A stretch of 64,000 nt of DNA from G963677445 sp963678275 (lineage in GTDB: Bacteria; Bacteroidota; Ignavibacteria; Ignavibacteriales; Melioribacteraceae). This document shows positions 1 through 8,086 of this stretch, in pieces. Numbering within the stretch: the first letter of the stretch is position 1; each line of letters starts with the position of its first letter. The stretch spans positions 1,798,001-1,862,000 of the forward strand of contig OY782765.1 of NCBI GenBank assembly GCA_963678275.1. Reading direction: 5' to 3'. The position numbers were made by a program, and so were the translations under genes. The notes under the pieces are model-generated. The model worked only from the letters and a program-made list of their open reading frames with translations, was not told the DNA's origin and did not search any database.

Positions 1-56
1 AAAAAAGTGATTTGCGTAACGCTGCCCGTCCTGGACAGAATGCAATTCTGTCCTAC
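1..56. repeat. Right part of composite palindromic repeat A (cut by window start)
   Basis: Positions 33-53 form a palindrome with 9-nt arms (GGACAGAAT / ATTCTGTCC) and a GCA loop. The preceding bases (AAAAAAGTGATTTGCGTAAC and on) match the centre of the complete copy at 1839-1947 almost exactly. The left palindrome of this copy lies outside the window. Seen directly in the sequence; mobility is not shown. Confidence 0.75.
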
Positions 57-139
57 AGAAAAATATAATATCTTTTTGGCGCCTATCCTTTCGTAGTAAA
101 ACAGTTCGGCGTGTGCATGATTCAGTTCAATTTATTCCT

Positions 140-613
140 TCATTTTCTCATCTCAGGCAAATCATTAGCTTTTTCATAGATGCTGAACCTCTTGGGATTT
201 ATACCATTTTTTTCAGGGGATTTACTCACATTAATTACTATTTCAATTCCATCAAATTGCCTGGAGGGTTTACTTATCTGATTTTCAGATGTGTAAATAA
301 TCAATTCCCTATTTCCGATGATTCTATAAAAAATTTCAGTTGTATAAAAGACATAATCAGTATTCTTGTCCGGATAATCTTTATCCGCTTCAGATAAAAT
401 AATTTCATCGTGATTACCTGATATACCCCACCTGCGCGCCAAAAGGAAAAGTTTCTTTTCTGAATCGTTGAAATGTAGTACCTGCTTTTTAGCGGGAAAA
501 GAATAAGGTCCGCAATTTGAGTCGGGGAAAATTAAAAAGATTGTAATAAAAATTGCCCCGACAAATAAAGCCAATATCGCGAGTGAAATCATTACAATTT
601 TATGAACATTCAT
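140..613 (-). CDS. Hypothetical membrane-anchored protein
   Basis: Protein of 157 residues with one N-terminal hydrophobic segment (about residues 5-28, IVMISLAILALFVGAIFITI) followed by a polar domain of about 130 residues, so probably anchored in the inner membrane with the bulk outside the cytoplasm. I chose the ATG at 613 because a GGAGGG ribosome site lies 4-5 bases upstream; a TTG at 625 is in frame but overlaps that site. I recognise no family. The neighbour at 742-1302 is a similarly sized lipoprotein on the same strand, but a 128-base gap separates them and the pair need not be functionally linked. Confidence 0.6.
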   Translation of the reverse strand: MNVHKIVMISLAILALFVGAIFITIFLIFPDSNCGPYSFPAKKQVLHFNDSEKKLFLLARRWGISGNHDEIILSEADKDYPDKNTDYVFYTTEIFYRIIGNRELIIYTSENQISKPSRQFDGIEIVINVSKSPEKNGINPKRFSIYEKANDLPEMRK

Positions 614-741
614 TTTACCCTCCAAAAGGATTAGATCATTTGAAATATAAAGTGCTGTACCTCATCATCTGAATTATCCTGCGGATGAACCAAGGTTCAC
701 CTTTATTACATTTTTGTATTTTCCATTTTCCGTTAACTGGG

Positions 742-1302
742 TCACTCTTGCGGTATTGGGGGCCGTAAATGATTTAGTTCACAACAGCAAAGGATATGCT
801 TTGTATACAATTCAAGACTATCTTTATTATGAACTCTAAATGTCCAGCCATAGGAGGAATATGGAAAAACATTTGCGTCGGAAGAAGCCTTATCCATAAA
901 TTTTGCTGGAATATTTTCCTTCGGCATATTATCCTCCACTAATCCCACAGTGCTTATCGAATCAATATCATAAAATACAACAGCATTTTTGTCGAACATG
1001 AAATATCCATCCATTATTTTACTATTATAACCGATGGCGTTTCTGATTACAAAAAAATCACTCTCATTTTCATGAAAAAAACAAACGACAAAAATATTAG
1101 TTTTTAATACTTTTCTCTCCATGGAAAGTGAATCATAAACAGATATGAATTCCCTGATCTCCTTATTTAGTTTGTCACTAATTTGGTATTTTGTCTTTTC
1201 CCTGCTTAGATTCGGAATATAACTCTGCCTTGCACCCTCATCGCATGAATAAAAAAAATTGAAAACGAGAATAATATGAAATATAAATTTTATCATTTGC
1301 AT
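742..1302 (-). CDS. Hypothetical lipoprotein
   Basis: Protein of 186 residues with a short hydrophobic signal ending in a lipobox-like FFYSC (Cys about residue 20), so probably a lipid-anchored envelope protein. The rest is a polar domain rich in Ser, Asp and aromatic residues with no motif I recognise. A CCC near the C-terminus (ILCCCELN) is unusual for an exported protein. Start is ATG at 1302; a second ATG at 1296 would give almost the same signal peptide. The gene is followed by the hypothetical membrane protein at 140-613. Confidence 0.6.
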   Translation of the reverse strand: MQMIKFIFHIILVFNFFYSCDEGARQSYIPNLSREKTKYQISDKLNKEIREFISVYDSLSMERKVLKTNIFVVCFFHENESDFFVIRNAIGYNSKIMDGYFMFDKNAVVFYDIDSISTVGLVEDNMPKENIPAKFMDKASSDANVFPYSSYGWTFRVHNKDSLELYTKHILCCCELNHLRPPIPQE

Positions 1303-1528
1303 TCAATTGCAGCGGTTGATTGTCCAATATATTTTTGTACAATACGATTAGTAATATTGTTCTCAATAAAACACAAATCACTGGTTCGAAAATCTTGATC
1401 TCATAATTATAGAATTGCCCTCCCGGGCTTAGAATGACAGCGACGACAGACTGAAAATATTCAGGGGGCCAGTCCGTAATAGCTTCAGCGCAGGTGAATT
1501 TTCATGCAGCTATAATGGAATTCATTAC

Positions 1529-1551
1529 AGGACAGATTTGAAAATTTGTGC
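1529..1551. repeat. Degenerate palindrome of the GTAGGACAG family
   Basis: AGGACAGATTTG is followed by an imperfect complementary arm and then by TGTGCTTCGGCGTAT, which resembles the TGTGCGCCGCGGCGTAT inside the repeat copy at 1589-1716. The two therefore look like relatives, with this one more decayed. Confidence 0.45.
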
Positions 1552-1588
1552 TTCGGCGTATTTGTTCACGGTATGTTAATTTTGCCTT

Positions 1589-1716
1589 GTAGGACAGATT
1601 TGCAACCTGTGCGCCGCGGCGTATCTGTCCTAACCATATCGTTGGGGTGTACAACTTTTTCAAAAAATGTACTGCGTTGCACTACCCGTCCTGGACAGAA
1701 TGCAATTCCGTCCTAC
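1589..1716. repeat. Composite palindromic repeat A, copy 2 (128 bp)
   Basis: It begins GTAGGACAGATTTGCAACCTGT and ends CTGGACAGAATGCAATTCCG TCCTAC, so the outer ends (GTAGGACAG / CTGTCCTAC) are inverted copies. A GC-rich insertion (GCGCCGCGGCGTAT) separates the left arm from its partner CTGTCC at about 1625. The centre (CTTTTTCAAAAAATG..GCG) aligns with that of the copy at 1839-1947. Confidence 0.7.
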
Positions 1717-1838
1717 AGAATTCTATTGATTTATTGACGTAGAAAAAGTGCGGGGATTTTTTATTAATCGATATTAAAAAGACTTCTAATCCAAAGTTAG
1801 AAGCTCTGAGTAAATTCATAAAAACACCAAACTTCCTT

Positions 1839-1947
1839 GTAGGACAGATTTGCAATCTGTCCTAACCGCCTTGAGGGAGTTTCATCTTTTCAAAAAAGTG
1901 ATTTGCGTAACGCTGCCCGCCCTGGACAGAATGCAATTCTGTCCTAC
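1839..1947. repeat. Composite palindromic repeat A, copy 3 (109 bp)
   Basis: Left palindrome 1839-1866 (GTAGGACAGATTTGCAATCT plus GTCCTAAC), centre of about 55 bases, right palindrome 1922-1947 (arms GGACAGAAT / ATTCTGTCC, loop GCA). The outer ends are inverted, which is the layout of a small non-autonomous element, but no target duplication is obvious to me. Confidence 0.75.
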
Positions 1948-2124
1948 GGAAAAATGGATGATTTACAAATGCATTTACCGCGAATTTATTTTTTCAATTC
2001 ACCATTCATGAGTCCACTCAAATAAGCTCCAAAAATGAATTTCCGATTGCGTTTTTAAGCTGAAATCGCAACTTATTTTTCAAAAAAACACCTTTTTTGA
2101 CCGGACTCATTCATAATTCATCAT

Positions 2125-3156
2125 TCACAATTGCTTCAAAGAGTGTCCTTTGCTGTCGGAGTTTTTTAGTCCCTCATCTTTAAGGAGATCATAAACCTGC
2201 TGAAGTTTGGATTCAACTCCTTCATCTGTGCCCGGTTTATTTTTATATATCAGGTAGTTAAAGCGGTAATCATTTGGAGTGTATGATGGCATAATGACAT
2301 TTGCTCCGGCCCGTAGTCCCCTTCTTCTTCCATCGGGGCGCAGAGTCGAGAGCGCCGTGGTGGTCGGGATATGAACATTTCTCAGCAGAATTCTGGCCAC
2401 CGCCATGGTTTTAAGCACAATCTCAATATCACAGTTTTTATGCCCGGCGAGCGGAGTATCGGCGGCGGATAAAAAAGGGCTGAATGAAGCCATATCGACA
2501 TCAAGTTCATTACACAGAAGCAGATCATCGGCTATATCTCCGATGTTTTGTCCCGGCAGACCGATAATATTACCTGATCCGGTCTGGTAGCCGATTTCCT
2601 TTAAAAATCTCAGGTGTCTTATCCGTTCATCAAGATTCTGGTATGGATGAATTTTATTATAAATCCCGGCATTCGCCGTTTCATGTTTCAGTAAATAACG
2701 GTCCGCCCCCGCTTCAAGCCACAGTTCATAATCGGCGAATTCTCTTTCACCCAGACTCAGGGTAATCGCCACATCACAATTATCCTTTATCCGCCTGATT
2801 ATCCCGGCAACCTTTTCGCCCGAATAATGCATATCTTCACCAGATTGCAGGACGATGGTTTTAATTCCTGATTCATAAATAAATTCCGCCAGCTTTATTA
2901 TTTCATCATCGGAAATCCTGTAGCGTTTAATATCCGGATTGCTCATCCTGATTCCGCAGTAATGGCAGTCCTGTTTGCAATGGTTGGAAAACTCGATAAT
3001 GCCCCTGAGATGAACTTCATCACCGCAGAGAGCCGATCTTACTTCCCTCGCCTTCCGGAATAATAATTCGGTCTCTTCCTCTTTTTCGAGAGAAAGGAGG
3101 AAAATTATTTCCTCCCTACTCAATATTTTTTTACATAATATCTCACTCAGATTCAA
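2125..3156 (-). CDS. hydE: HydE, [FeFe] hydrogenase H-cluster maturase (radical SAM)
   Basis: Radical S-adenosylmethionine enzyme that, with HydG and HydF, builds the diiron subcluster of [FeFe] hydrogenase. The radical SAM cluster motif CX3CX2C is C60-KQD-C64-HY-C67. The protein has 343 residues, the usual HydE size, and shares with family members the IVLQSGED, SLGE and LKHETAN segments and the RPDGRRRGLRAGANVIMP block near the C-terminus. Start is a TTG at 3156 with AGAGG just upstream, 9 bases after the hydG stop, so the two genes are almost certainly co-transcribed and coupled. BioB and PylB are relatives, but the hydG neighbour settles the call. Confidence 0.9.
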   Translation of the reverse strand: MNLSEILCKKILSREEIIFLLSLEKEEETELLFRKAREVRSALCGDEVHLRGIIEFSNHCKQDCHYCGIRMSNPDIKRYRISDDEIIKLAEFIYESGIKTIVLQSGEDMHYSGEKVAGIIRRIKDNCDVAITLSLGEREFADYELWLEAGADRYLLKHETANAGIYNKIHPYQNLDERIRHLRFLKEIGYQTGSGNIIGLPGQNIGDIADDLLLCNELDVDMASFSPFLSAADTPLAGHKNCDIEIVLKTMAVARILLRNVHIPTTTALSTLRPDGRRRGLRAGANVIMPSYTPNDYRFNYLIYKNKPGTDEGVESKLQQVYDLLKDEGLKNSDSKGHSLKQL

Positions 3157-3165
3157 AATTACCTC

Positions 3166-4557
3166 TTAGAAAAAGACGTCCCGTTCACCATTTTCAAGTT
3201 TATTAACCATATTTTTTGTAGCGTTACGCAGGTTTTCAGGCAGCTTTTCAATCTGTTCTTCAAGCGCTTTTTCCCCTTCGGCCACTGTCTCTCCCGTGCC
3301 GTAATCGAGCAGATATTCTTTGAAGGTCGCGAGAGCGTTAGGTCCGCAGATGCCTCCGATTTTGCCCGATTTGGCAAGCTCCATAAACCTGTCCCCTGTT
3401 CTTCCTGAACGATAACAGGCGGTGCAGAAACTTGGCAGATATCCCAGGCTGCATACATCCCTTACAACCTCATCAAGGCTGCGGTGATCACCAAGCTGAA
3501 ACTGCTCAAGATCGTGCGATTCCAGGCTCTCCTGCGATTCTTTATAACTTCCGGGGGAGGTGCGGCTGCCTGCGCTTATCTGTGATACCCCGACTGAGAA
3601 AAGGTCTCTTCGAAGCTCCGGTTTCTCTCTTGTTGATAATATAATTCCGGTATAAGGAACGGCGAGACGCAAAACAGCGATCAGTTTTTTGAAATCCCGG
3701 TCATCAACTGCATAAGGAGGCTGAATTGCCGCGGGCGCGTTCAATGCCGGTTCAAGACGGGGTATTGAAATCGTATGCGGCCCGACGCCATAAGTATTAT
3801 CAAGATATTCAGCGTGCATAAGCATGGCGAGAGTCTCGAAACGATAATCGGTCAATCCGAATAAGGCGCCGATGCCAAGATCATCAATACCGGCTTTAAA
3901 TGCGCGGTCGGGAGCGTAAAGTCTCCAGGCGTAATCTTTTTTCGGCCCCGATGGATGCATCTGAGTATATGTGTCGAAATGATAAGTTTCCTGGAAAATC
4001 TGGTAAGTGCCAATTTCAAAGCTATGCAGTTTTTTGAAGTCTTCATCACTTAAGGGAGCGATATTAACATTAACCCTGCGGATATTATTGCCGTTAAGAT
4101 TTATACTGTAAATTCTTTCAATAGCCTTTCCGACAAAATCAAGATTAGCCACTTTGGGATGTTCGCCACAAACAAGCAGAAGTCTTTTCTGCCCCTGGCG
4201 GATAAGCATCTCAGCTTCCTGACCTATTTCGTCAATTGTCAGAGTTTTTCTTTTAAGCTCCTTGTTATCCCTCCTGAAAGCGCAATAGAGGCAATTGTTA
4301 ACACAGGCGTTTGTGAGATAGAGAGGCGCGAACATTACGAGACGATTGCCATAAATATTTCTCTTTATCTCATTGGCGGTACTATATAGTTCCTGAAGCA
4401 GCTCTTCATTTTCTATATTAAGCAGCGCCGCGCTCTCTTTAATCGTAAGCCCTTTTCTCTCTTTTGCTTTTTCTATAACTTCTTTCTGATACCGGCTGTT
4501 TTTAAGAGACTCATCCTCGATATAGCTGAAGATAAGTTTTTCATCTATAAATTCCAT
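3166..4557 (-). CDS. hydG: HydG, tyrosine lyase of H-cluster assembly (radical SAM)
   Basis: Radical SAM tyrosine lyase that makes the CO and CN- ligands of the [FeFe] hydrogenase H-cluster and releases p-cresol. The N-terminal cluster motif is C85-VNN-C89-LY-C92. The C-terminal CX2CX22C motif (C378, C381, C404), which binds the second, ligand-forming cluster, separates HydG from the related ThiH. Length 463 is typical. The ATG at 4557 has TGGAG 8 bases upstream. hydE follows 9 bases downstream. Neither hydF nor a hydrogenase catalytic gene is in this window, so the maturation set is split across the genome or continues elsewhere. Confidence 0.95.
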   Translation of the reverse strand: MEFIDEKLIFSYIEDESLKNSRYQKEVIEKAKERKGLTIKESAALLNIENEELLQELYSTANEIKRNIYGNRLVMFAPLYLTNACVNNCLYCAFRRDNKELKRKTLTIDEIGQEAEMLIRQGQKRLLLVCGEHPKVANLDFVGKAIERIYSINLNGNNIRRVNVNIAPLSDEDFKKLHSFEIGTYQIFQETYHFDTYTQMHPSGPKKDYAWRLYAPDRAFKAGIDDLGIGALFGLTDYRFETLAMLMHAEYLDNTYGVGPHTISIPRLEPALNAPAAIQPPYAVDDRDFKKLIAVLRLAVPYTGIILSTREKPELRRDLFSVGVSQISAGSRTSPGSYKESQESLESHDLEQFQLGDHRSLDEVVRDVCSLGYLPSFCTACYRSGRTGDRFMELAKSGKIGGICGPNALATFKEYLLDYGTGETVAEGEKALEEQIEKLPENLRNATKNMVNKLENGERDVFF

Positions 4558-4692
4558 TATAACTCCATATTATGATGCTGTGAATAGGTTATTTCAATTG
4601 CAATTTTAATGCCATCGGAATAAGCCCTTTTTTGCTCTGATATACCCACTTTAAATATTTTATTTCTATAAAATGAGATTATTTTTTCCGTT

Positions 4693-5580
4693 TCAGGAAC
4701 TTTGAAAATAAAGGATTAAAAATGCCCCTGAGAGCAGTATGACAGTCGCCGCTGTTTTTCTTAAAATATTTTTTTCCGAAAAAATTCTGCCACCGAAGAT
4801 GACCGCTATAAAAACTGAAATTCTCTTCACCGAAAGCACCAGGGCTACAGGGGCAATTTTAACAGCCTCAATGAAAGAATACCTGTAACCGGTTGTGAAT
4901 ACAGAAATCATCAATATCCAGAGATAAGTTTCACGCGGTATTTTTTTTATAATTTCAACCGGATTCTTTTTGCTTATCAGAATCATTATAAGAAAGTTAA
5001 AAGCAAAAAATATCTGCTGGAACGCCATAAAAGGATAGGGCGCCAGTTTAAAATCCCGAAGAAGGCTTTTATCAAGAATGCTTGTAGTTGTAAAGAGCAG
5101 GAGAGCGAATATTATATAGTGATGTTTTTTTGAACGGAAAAATACCGAGAAGGGCCCCGCGAGATTTCCTCCCGAATGAAATTCGATTATATAGGTTCCC
5201 GCCAAAAGAAGAAACATTCCACTAAGTTCATAAACACTCAATGACTCGCCCAGTAGGAAAAAAGAACCAAGCGCTACCAGTCCGGGAGTTACAACAAGCA
5301 GAGGCAAAGCCCCGCTGATATCCATATTTTTTATGGAGAGCATGACACATAAAAAAGCCAGCGAAGCAAGAATTGTCTTCAGATAAAGTACCAGCAGGCT
5401 TGCTAAAGTAATGGCCGAAAAATCGGTGATCGTGAAAAATGCCGCCGAAAGCAGCATATTCACCAATGAAACCACAAAGGAAAACTCAAGGGCGTCAAGC
5501 TTAAATAACACCCTTTTTTGAGATATAGCCGCCGCGGCGGATAAAATGGCCGAAGAAAAAGCGAAATAAAACCAGATCAT
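4693..5580 (-). CDS. EamA/DMT-family transporter
   Basis: Inner-membrane protein of 295 residues with about ten hydrophobic segments in two five-helix halves, the layout of the EamA (drug/metabolite transporter) superfamily. The second half carries the usual LALSVKRISVFIAVIFG-type helix with a nearby Lys-Arg. The substrate cannot be read from sequence; family members export amino acids, nucleotides or other small metabolites. It begins 38 bases downstream of the TonB-receptor gene and ends 135 bases before hydG, so it may share a transcript with the receptor. ATG at 5580. Confidence 0.8.
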   Translation of the reverse strand: MIWFYFAFSSAILSAAAAISQKRVLFKLDALEFSFVVSLVNMLLSAAFFTITDFSAITLASLLVLYLKTILASLAFLCVMLSIKNMDISGALPLLVVTPGLVALGSFFLLGESLSVYELSGMFLLLAGTYIIEFHSGGNLAGPFSVFFRSKKHHYIIFALLLFTTTSILDKSLLRDFKLAPYPFMAFQQIFFAFNFLIMILISKKNPVEIIKKIPRETYLWILMISVFTTGYRYSFIEAVKIAPVALVLSVKRISVFIAVIFGGRIFSEKNILRKTAATVILLSGAFLILYFQSS

Positions 5581-5618
5581 TTATGCCGGAATAATTAGTA
5601 AAAAAATATCAGATAAAG

Positions 5619-7913
5619 CTACCAATTTACTTTTACTCTGACAAACAAATTTCTGCCCGGTTCAAGTTTAATTAATCCACGGTTTGATGATAAATGCAAG
5701 CGGTATTTTTCATCGAGCGCGTTTCTGATTCCGGCTGAAAGATTAAAAGAAATCTTTCCGGAGCTGATATTCCTTCTGGCCGCGGCAAAATTAATAATCG
5801 CGTATCCCTCCGTTGTGTTTTCATAGGAGGCAACAGCATTCTGTTCCCCGGCAAATTCACAATTTAAGTTCACATCAATTTCGTAAGGGAATTTTCCCCT
5901 GACTCCGAATATGCCGTTGACAGGAGGAATTTCAGCGAGATCAAGATTATATTTGGTTTCGATACCCCTTACATAAGATACATTCCCGAAAACGAAGAAA
6001 TTTTTCACCAGCGATACTTCGAAGGCAGTTTCAAATCCATAGATTTTTGCTTCACTGATATTTCGTTTAATAAACAAACTGTCGGGAATTTCAACAACAT
6101 TAGCCACCAGGTCGTTAAAATAATTGGTAAAAATGTTGAGTTTCAAACTCATATCATCCCGCCATGCTCTGTATCCCAGGTCGAAGAATATCCCCTTTTC
6201 CGGTTCGAGATCAGGATTTCCGAGGTAGATATCTCCTCCGAGGTCAAGATACTGGTAACGTTCTTCCAGTGAAGGAGCCCGGAATGATGAAGCCCCGTTA
6301 AATGTCAGCTCTGAGGATTTTGATAATTTATACATTATGCCAACGTTATAACTCCATGATCTGTTATCAACATCGGCTTCGGGAAAAGAAGCCTGTTCAA
6401 TAATCGGCGGATTATTATTTACCACTCCGTTTACAACGATTCTGGTCGGATTAGTCGCTGCTTCATTAGTTATATTGATAAGATCATAACGACCTCCCAG
6501 GGTAACAACAAGACGTTCATCCAGAAGATAAATATCATCCTGAATAAAAAGTCCCGCGCTGCTGAACCATGAATGGGGAACCGGGTAGTCATAAATCACT
6601 TTATCGGGAGTGGTAAATGTTTTGCTCCTTATTCCGTCATATTCCCTTTTCCAGTAATCTAATCCCGCAACGATTATATGATTGTCTTTCCACGTAAAAT
6701 GGGTCTCCAGCTTGCCGCCGATGGTCCTGTGATCAGCGTTCGGGCGGATTGTGAGAGCGCTGTTCGGTTTTACCTCCACCTGCCGTTCATATTCCTGGTG
6801 GTATACAGTGGCTTTCAGGGAATTCATAAAACTGAAAGGGCGGCTCACCTCCCAGCTTACATTATACATCCTCCTGCCTGTTTCAGGATATCTTACAGAG
6901 GCCGCGACGGGAAAAGGATTTCCCCCCGGCACACCAACATCTTCCGCTTTAAAATTCTGGTAAACAAATTTAATCGTATGTTTTTCGGCGAACCGAAGCC
7001 CGCCGTTAACATTAATACTGTGATCACGGAATCTGCTGTTAAGAAGTTTTCCATCAGGTGTTTCCGCGTCTTTTGCCACACGATAACCTGATTTGATATT
7101 GACATAATGATCTCCCCCGCTAAAGTTAAGGGCAAGATTATTATATGATCCTGAATTAACTGAATAATATCCGCTCGAAAATGACCCGCTGAAATTCGGT
7201 GTTTGTGTAAAACCCGGGGAATTTGTTACAATATTAATTACTCCGCCAACCGCTCCGGAACCATAAAGTGATGAAGCTGATCCTTTAACAACCTCAATTC
7301 TTTCAATATCCCCCGGATCAAGAGCCGATAAACCGGCAGCCACCGCGGTGGATGTCTCTATTCTGGCTCCGTCAATATTCGCGACAATGTTCTGCCTGCT
7401 TAATCCCCTGATATTCACATGAGTCGCCCAGATTCCATCCCTGGCCATTGAAATTCCCGGTTTATTGTCCATAAAGGAAGCAATGGAACTCATATTTCCC
7501 TGCTCCCCGTTATCCTTCTCAATAATTTCGAGAGGCATAGCGGCGTCACGTTCCATTTTGTTCTGATAAAGGGACTTCACAACAACCTCACCCATCCTTA
7601 TATCAGTTTTGACCAGCTTAATTATGAAGTTTTCAATCCCGTCAGATCCTATATCCACTATTCCCCTGACAGGTTCATACCCGGTGAGACTTACGATATA
7701 ACTCCACTCACCGGCAGCCGGAATATTTACACTAAAATTACCTTCCTTATCAGTATGGGTATAATACTGCCCCTTTTGAATACCGATAAAAACGTTCATA
7801 AGGCCTTCACCGGTTGACGAGTCTTCAACTCTTCCTGAAAGTTTTACCCCTTCAGCAAAAATTGTTGTTGAAATAAAAATAGCGAAAACAAGAATATTTA
7901 TTAATAATTTCAT
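5619..7913 (-). CDS. TonB-dependent outer-membrane receptor
   Basis: Outer-membrane active transporter of 764 residues. Signal peptide 1-20 (ending IFAEG). Next comes a carboxypeptidase-regulatory-like beta-sandwich (about 22-105, GRVEDSSTGEGLMNVFIGIQ), typical of FCB TonB receptors. The plug domain (about 125-230) has the expected IERIEVVKGSASSLYGSGAVGGVINIVT signature. The rest is a 22-strand-type barrel with alternating aromatic strands, ending in a terminal Trp (RVKVNW) as beta-barrel proteins do. Ligand unknown: the overall form is siderophore/cobalamin/metal-like and not SusC-like, as it lacks a SusD partner and is shorter. The EamA exporter follows 38 bases downstream. Confidence 0.9.
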   Translation of the reverse strand: MKLLINILVFAIFISTTIFAEGVKLSGRVEDSSTGEGLMNVFIGIQKGQYYTHTDKEGNFSVNIPAAGEWSYIVSLTGYEPVRGIVDIGSDGIENFIIKLVKTDIRMGEVVVKSLYQNKMERDAAMPLEIIEKDNGEQGNMSSIASFMDNKPGISMARDGIWATHVNIRGLSRQNIVANIDGARIETSTAVAAGLSALDPGDIERIEVVKGSASSLYGSGAVGGVINIVTNSPGFTQTPNFSGSFSSGYYSVNSGSYNNLALNFSGGDHYVNIKSGYRVAKDAETPDGKLLNSRFRDHSINVNGGLRFAEKHTIKFVYQNFKAEDVGVPGGNPFPVAASVRYPETGRRMYNVSWEVSRPFSFMNSLKATVYHQEYERQVEVKPNSALTIRPNADHRTIGGKLETHFTWKDNHIIVAGLDYWKREYDGIRSKTFTTPDKVIYDYPVPHSWFSSAGLFIQDDIYLLDERLVVTLGGRYDLINITNEAATNPTRIVVNGVVNNNPPIIEQASFPEADVDNRSWSYNVGIMYKLSKSSELTFNGASSFRAPSLEERYQYLDLGGDIYLGNPDLEPEKGIFFDLGYRAWRDDMSLKLNIFTNYFNDLVANVVEIPDSLFIKRNISEAKIYGFETAFEVSLVKNFFVFGNVSYVRGIETKYNLDLAEIPPVNGIFGVRGKFPYEIDVNLNCEFAGEQNAVASYENTTEGYAIINFAAARRNISSGKISFNLSAGIRNALDEKYRLHLSSNRGLIKLEPGRNLFVRVKVNW

Positions 7914-8061
7914 TTAGAACACCATTAAAAAGATGAATAAGTCCGTTAAAATTACAGATATTCCTGTGAGGAACACTCTGCTCCTTTATAATTGTAAGGA
8001 ATTATGAAAGGAAACTAAATGAATATTGACATTTTTGTCAAGTTTAAAAAACATAAAAAAG

Positions 8062-8086
8062 AAGGGGCCGGGAAGCCCCCTTTTTT
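8062..8086 (-). terminator. Intrinsic terminator after pntB
   Basis: GGGGC / GCCCC stem with a CGGGAA loop at about 8064-8079, flanked by AAAAAAG on one side and CTTTTTT on the other, so it could work in both directions. It overlaps the pntB stop codon (8085-8087). Confidence 0.75.

Larger units (their letters stand above)
1303..2124. other. Repeat-rich spacer without a supportable gene
   Basis: The 822 bases between the lipoprotein gene and hydE hold two full copies of composite repeat A (1589-1716 and 1839-1947), a degenerate single palindrome (1529-1551), and an interrupted inverted repeat near hydE (2008-2015 against 2103-2110, ATGAGTCC / GGACTCAT). A 63-codon open frame at 1546-1737 runs through the repeats and has no ribosome site, so I do not call it. 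Confidence 0.7.

Noticed and set aside
1546..1737. 63-codon open frame on the plus strand
   Set aside because: Runs through repeat element A, has no ribosome site and no recognisable protein features.
2008..2110. Inverted repeat ATGAGTCC / GGACTCAT enclosing about 87 bases after hydE
   Set aside because: Only eight bases per arm in AT-rich sequence with no T tract at proper distance; too weak for a terminator or element call.
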